The notes under the pieces: model-generated
What the model saw: the letters and a program-made list of their open reading frames with translations, nothing else
Told to the model about the DNA's origin: nothing
The model's database searches: none
Shown: in pieces, positions 44,514 through 64,000 of the stretch
Position numbering within the stretch: the first letter of the stretch is position 1
Layout: each line of letters opens with the position of its first letter
Program-made: the position numbers and the translations under genes
DNA from: Ovis canadensis
Taxonomy: Eukaryota; Chordata; Mammalia; Artiodactyla; Bovidae
Reading direction: 5' to 3'
Assembly (NCBI RefSeq): GCF_042477335.2
Contig: NC_091245.1
Coordinates: 113,122,501 to 113,186,500 of the forward strand
Length of the DNA: 64,000 bases

Positions 44514-44850
44514 GGCCGGAGCCCCAGGGCCCTGGCCCAGCCACCTAGGTCCCCCAAGACCTTCGCCCTACTAGTCCCCCATGGGATCCCAAGCCAACCT
44601 CTGGGCTTGGCCTGGCCCCAGGGGGGCAGGGCTCAGAACTGGGGGTGGAGGGTGGCCTGGGCAATGGGCAGCAGCTCCTGCCTCTGGGGCCCCGGCCACA
44701 CGGAAGTAGCTGTGGAAGAGGAAGCTGCTAGGACCCCGGCAAGAAGCTGTGTCTCGTGGCGGAGACTGGCACTCGCCCTTCTCGCCCTGCTCAGCCCTGG
44801 GGCGGCAGGAAGCCGTGCAGCTCCTTAAACCCGCTTCCTGTTAGAGCATC
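44514..44850 (-). promoter_or_regulatory. ARHGAP30 5' UTR and promoter region with ETS motifs
   Basis: Just upstream of the ATG the sequence is GC-rich, and a minus-strand CAGGAAGCGG (44831-44840) and a plus-strand CAGGAAGCCG (806-815 of 44 kb, that is 44806-44815) both match ETS-family sites. ARHGAP30 is mainly expressed in blood cells, where ETS factors act. The start site itself is not determined. Confidence 0.45.
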
Positions 44851-45590
44851 TTTGCAACCACAGGGCTGGGGTGGGGGAGGTAGCTGACATTCACATCCTC
44901 ACCCATTGCTGGGCCTCTGCTCATTGGTCAAGAGGAGGTGATGTCAGAGCCCTTGGGTGGGGTGGTAGCGCCTGGGGCACAAGCAGGTGACTGGCACTCC
45001 TAGAGACCAGAATCCTGGGGTCTGAGGTTGATACCCCAGAACTGCCTGGGAGCAGAGCAACGCAGGGCTGTGCAGGGCACACTAAGGAGGCAGGAGGCCC
45101 AGCCTCCGACTCTCACACGCCTGCAGTGTCATTTGAGCCACATCACCGCGCTAAACCTTGGTTTCCACACATATGAAAAAAATGAAGAGAAGACTAAGAC
45201 GACCTGTAAATCCTTCCAACTCTAATATCCTGTGGAACCCATCTGAGTTTTGGGTTCTTTGACCATAAACATTTTACACTGCTGTTTACTTTCCAGGCCT
45301 GTTGCAGTAAGACTCCAATAAAAGATAGGATATAAAATACTGCCCAACTGAGTTACTGCCTATCCTGGAAGGGGTCTTCCCTTCCACTGTCCTACCTGGG
45401 GACTCTCAGAGATGGCTCAAGGTCTTGTGGAGACCATTTCTCTCCCCCTGTTCCTCCCAGTTCCAGGCATCCTAGCTCCTCCCCAACTTGGAACCACAGG
45501 GAGGGTGTCCTGAGACAGAAGACTATTGAGGTTCAGGATTTACACAGTTCAGGGAGCAAGACAGGAACCAGAAAGAACAGGTTTTATCTG

Positions 45591-45596
45591 TTTATT
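45591..45596 (-). terminator. Poly(A) signal AATAAA of NECTIN4
   Basis: AATAAA on the minus strand lies about 1.5 kb after the stop codon. It gives a long 3' UTR of about 47084-45570. Its end lies about 750 nt before the ARHGAP30 promoter region. Confidence 0.7.
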
Positions 45597-47084
45597 TAAA
45601 AACAGAATATCATTTATGTACAACTATACACATATTTACACAAAATGTACATACTAGAATTCCATATCTTCAGGTTCCATATGCAAAGTCCTGGCTGGCT
45701 GCAGAGCAGGGGATGAGAGACCCTCCTTTGGTCAGAAATCCAGCAGAGTTCAGGCTAAGCAGGGTTTGGTACTAAATCTAGGTATCCTGGTTGAATGTAT
45801 TTGGGTCAGGCAGGCAAAAATGGACCTCATCTAAGCCCAGCCCCCACCCAGCAAAACTGCTGAAAGAACCCCAAGTTAGTGACCCTGAGACCCCTGGGGA
45901 AAAGGGGATATTCTTGCTCCCAGTAGCTCCTTCACCTCACTTGAACTCTTACCCTCCCTGGTTCTATTATCACTATTCTCTCTCCCTTACACCATGACTA
46001 AACCAGCCTTGGCACCAAGTCCTAGTGACCCCCTCACCAAGGGACCACAAACACCCGTGCACGCAACTAAGAAAACATGAGCCTAGGGGAAGAGCCGAGG
46101 AACCGCAAGGCCAAGGACCTTACTTGTCCTCTTGTTACCAGTAACTGTGGGGCACACACGCCTCCTCCAGACTCCATCAGATCTTAGTCTGCTTCCCATG
46201 AGGCTTTCCAGATTAAGATGCCTCAGAAGGAGCACCTTGAACCATAGGAATTAGCCTCCTGGGGTCAGGCCCCAGCAAGGTCTAGCTTTGCTGGATTCCT
46301 GTGTAGGCTGATGACTCTTTAAGCAATCCTTGTAACGATAAACATCCAGATGAGTCCACAGTTTTTTGAAAAGTCTTTTCTCTTAATGAGTTTGGGGCAA
46401 TATTCCTTAAAGAAGCTCCCCTGTGCAGGCTTATTTACAGAAAGTATGTACATGCAGCAGGCCCAGAGGCCACCAGAGGGCAGTTTGAGCTTCTGGCGGA
46501 CCCTGGCCCACCGCTTCACACTTGCCCCAGCGGGTCCCAAGTGGTGGGAGCCCTGCTCCCCAACTCAGGAGGCCAGATTCCAGCTCCAGCTATGCCCGCA
46601 CACCTGGATCTGGCCCAAGTCTCCACCTCCCACCTTGAAGCTCTACGTCATTAATACTGCTCTGGGGTCTGAGGAAAACACCTGCATTTTACAGGCAAAG
46701 GTCCCACAGCTGCACAACACACAAGCACATCCCCGTGACGTACACCCCACATTGCCACCGAACCAGGTGACACACGTACCACAGTTCACTTGTGACAGCA
46801 TGACGAACACCACAGGCACAGTCACCCCTGCACGCACACTCAGCACACACTCAAACAAGCACGCATGCACACGCAGCGACCTGAACACACTGTGGGAGGG
46901 ACTCAGCCAGCAGAGCCCTTCCGTTTTCCAACGGAAGGACTGGAAGGACTGGAGGTCAAGCAGTCAGTGGGGTGGGGAGCATCTTCCTCAAGAAAAGAGT
47001 GTATAGGGAGGCCCCCTGGGGATGAGCTGAAGGCTTCCCTGTCAGCAGAGGGAGCCAGGCTTAGGGGACGGAGGCAAGCCTGGG

Positions 47085-61601
<14,517 letters not shown>

Positions 61602-62419
61602 TGGTTGGGAGGCAGAGCTGCCCAGTGTTTCTGAAGTTCCACCGAGTTCTCCCTGGGAGCCGCTCGAGAGCTGGATAGGGATCAACCCAGACGGTAGGCA
61701 GTCACAGAGTCCTCGGGCAGGGACGCACCTGCCTGCCCCCCTGGGGTCTCCGCTAGGGGACCCAGCCCCCTTCCACCCACCCAGCTGTAGCTACCCCCGA
61801 GAAGCCGTGATCGGGAGCGCCGAGCTCCCGCAGAGCTGCTTCCCACGCCGTGGCCAACAACGAAGGCAGAAACTTGGGAACCTGCTCAGCAGGTCAGAAC
61901 AGGTGCGTCTCCGGGGGCTGGGCCTGGCACGGAGACTAGGCAGCCGCCGCCCCCACGGCCCGGGCTGGCTAATGGGCGCCAGAGAGGGAGGGGATAAGGG
62001 AAGGACCTGGGGGGGTGTGGGATCCCATCATCAGCTGCAGCCTTTACCTGGCAGTGTGTGGAAGGGGCTGTGACGGGAGGGGCTGGGTGGGGGGAGGGGT
62101 AGGAAAGGCCCAGGGTGGCTCAAAGAGGGAGGCACCTGGCCAGGAGGAACCAGGGCAAGGCCCTTGTGGGTGGAAAGCAAGCCAGTAGTCCTGCACCCCG
62201 GCCGGTCTTGCTGCCTTCCCTTGGGTTTTGCTGAGTTCCCCAACTTCCCAGAGGGGCTCAGCTTTGGAGCCAGAATCAGAGAAGACCAGAACAGAGGACA
62301 GTACTGCCCAAATACCTCACCCACCAGATGAGAAAACAGAGGCCCAGAGTGGGGAAGGGGCTTGCTGGAAGACACAGCTTTGGTAGTATGAGACATCTCT
62401 ACCTTTGAAGTAGGGAGTT

Positions 62420-62545
62420 AGATCAAAGGCAAGAATACTGGTAGCCATTCCCTTCTTCAGGGGATCTTTCCACCTCAGGGATCAAACCCAGGTCTTCTGC
62501 ATTGCAGGCAGTTCCCGTGTGAGCCACCAGGGAAGCCCCAGAGAC
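62420..62545 (-). repeat. Bov-tA SINE, truncated, upstream of NECTIN4
   Basis: Minus-strand half copy from GGCAAGAATACTGGTAGCC to GAGCCACCAGGGAAGCC. Confidence 0.75.
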
Positions 62546-63189
62546 CCCTCAGAAGGAACTTAAGTGACCCCCCACCCCCAAGCCTCCTCCCTTGACATAG
62601 GAGAAGACAAGGGATTGACCAAAGCATTAACCCCACAGATTGCTGGCCTCCCTAGCAGGACTCTCCATCAGCATCAACACCTTCTCACTACTGGTCAGGA
62701 GACCCCACACCGCGCCAACACCACTGAAGCGGAAAGGGGCTCCTTTCCACCATCTCTGTGGTTGCTTTAACCATTTACCCCATGGTTACTGAACAAAGCC
62801 ACATGTCTGGACTTCGCAAGGACAATCGATTTCAAATACTCTGTCCTTGTATTCCTATAAGTATACTCTTACCGGTCAGACCGTCTATTTCCATGTTGCC
62901 TATAATGTAACTGCCAAGTTACATGAAACCTTACTGACCTATCTGGGATAGCCAGAGAAGGGGGCAAACTCAACTCTGGGAAAACAAAGGGAAGGGGAGG
63001 CACAAGATCATTGACATACTGGAGCTAAAATATATATATACATACAGACAGACAGGAGAGAGAAGGAAATATATACGGGTTAAAATCTTGCAGCAGGATC
63101 TTTTGTCTGGAGAGGGGCAGGCAGGAGGAGTCAAGGACAGCAAGGTGCAGGGGTGGGGGGTCATTTCATGTAGAATATTTTACACACAC

Positions 63190-63480
63190 ATACACAAAGA
63201 CACTCCTGATTCCACCTGTCAAAATGTTACTCATCTTTCAAAGCTGACCTCAGATGCCACATTTTCCATGAAGCCTTCTCAGTTCCTCCCACCTAAAATT
63301 AATCTTTCTCCCTCTGTTCTTCCTCAGCCTCTGCTAGTCCCTTTATTATAGCTTGCGTACTCATAATTTGTGCACATCTTATCTCCTTAACTAAATTGTA
63401 AGCTTCAATTCAAGAAGCATCGATTGAAGCCTGCTGTGTGCCAAGGATTCAGTAAATGTGTTAAATGAGGGACAGGATGA
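63190..63480 (+). repeat. L2 LINE 3' fragment
   Basis: L2-like sequence from CTCATCTTTCAAAGCTGACC to the GGATTCAGTAAATGTGTTAA stretch. No exon of a next gene is recognised up to the window end. Confidence 0.5.
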
Positions 63481-64000
63481 GAACTGTAGTCTGTGAACTC
63501 CTGGAAAGTCAGGCTTGTTTTGTAATCTTGCCTCAATCATCCATGCTAGCACAGTCCACAGCACTTAACGGGGACTGGATGCACTTTTGTTGAAGGCATG
63601 ACATTATGGATAGAAAAGGTGGTCAGGTACGGAGTGGAGATCCTGACTCTCCTGAGCCTGATCAGCGACCCAGACTTTAACCCTGCCTCTGGACCATAAG
63701 CCCAACTCTGGACCATGAATCCAGGGGCTCTAGATCCCAAATCTCACAATGTTCATGGCAGTGACCTCTTCTTAGAGAACTGTTTCCCATGAGGACCAGG
63801 CTGAATGCCAAAGCTCCTGTTTCTCTCCACCTCTGCCAGGGTGAACCCCTTCCCCTCTTCTGGACTCACCTGTGCCAGGGGAGCAACCCCACCCCGATGT
63901 TGCTTTGAGATCCACAGTGGCAGGGGTGGGGTAAAGCCGGGGGGAATAAGAGGGAGGAGCACCCTGTGTTATAATTATAATTATCACACTTCGGATCCTA

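Noticed and set aside
62600-64000. Possible start of KLHDC9, the expected next gene to the right
   Set aside because: No Kelch-like coding sequence or clear CpG promoter is visible before the window ends.

Overview
This is a nuclear genomic window from a ruminant (cattle, sheep, goat or a close relative). The evidence is the density of Bov-tA/Bov-A SINEs, CHR-type SINEs and BovB (RTE) LINEs, together with intron-exon genes whose products read as the mammalian proteins TSTD1, USF1, ARHGAP30 and NECTIN4. The gene order matches human 1q23.3 as I recall it. The sequence does not settle the species. There are no prokaryotic systems, CRISPR arrays, tRNA or rRNA genes.

Layout. Positions 1 to about 21,200 are gene-free and packed with retroelements: SINEs, five or more BovB pieces, several L1 pieces and at least one endogenous-retrovirus LTR. 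Many are nested, and perfect target-site duplications (TSDs) let the order of insertion be read. From 21.2 kb to the right edge there are four genes, all on the minus strand and head to tail: TSTD1 (CDS 22582 to 21376), USF1 (26685 to 23624), ARHGAP30 (44513 to 31110) and NECTIN4 (61601 to 47085). I built each gene exon by exon from splice sites and reading phase. All four are intact, encoding 114, 310, 1092 and 509 residues, close to the human lengths I recall (115, 310, 1101, 510).

Function. TSTD1 is a single-domain rhodanese for thiosulfate-glutathione sulfur transfer. USF1 is a ubiquitous E-box bHLH-zipper transcription factor. ARHGAP30 is a Rho/Rac GTPase-activating protein. NECTIN4 is an immunoglobulin-superfamily adhesion receptor ending in an afadin PDZ ligand. 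They are neighbours by synteny and share no pathway. Packing is tight: the USF1 poly(A) signal lies about 0.4 kb from the TSTD1 start codon, and the NECTIN4 poly(A) signal about 0.75 kb from the ARHGAP30 promoter region. CpG-rich promoters are visible for TSTD1, USF1 and NECTIN4. ARHGAP30 has an ETS-motif promoter region that is less CpG-rich.

No new multi-gene system was found. The items most worth checking are a possible N-terminally extended TSTD1 that looks like a mitochondrial targeting peptide, a C-rich repeat next to a USF1 splice donor, possible transcriptional read-through between the packed genes, and the nested retroelement stacks dated by their TSDs.
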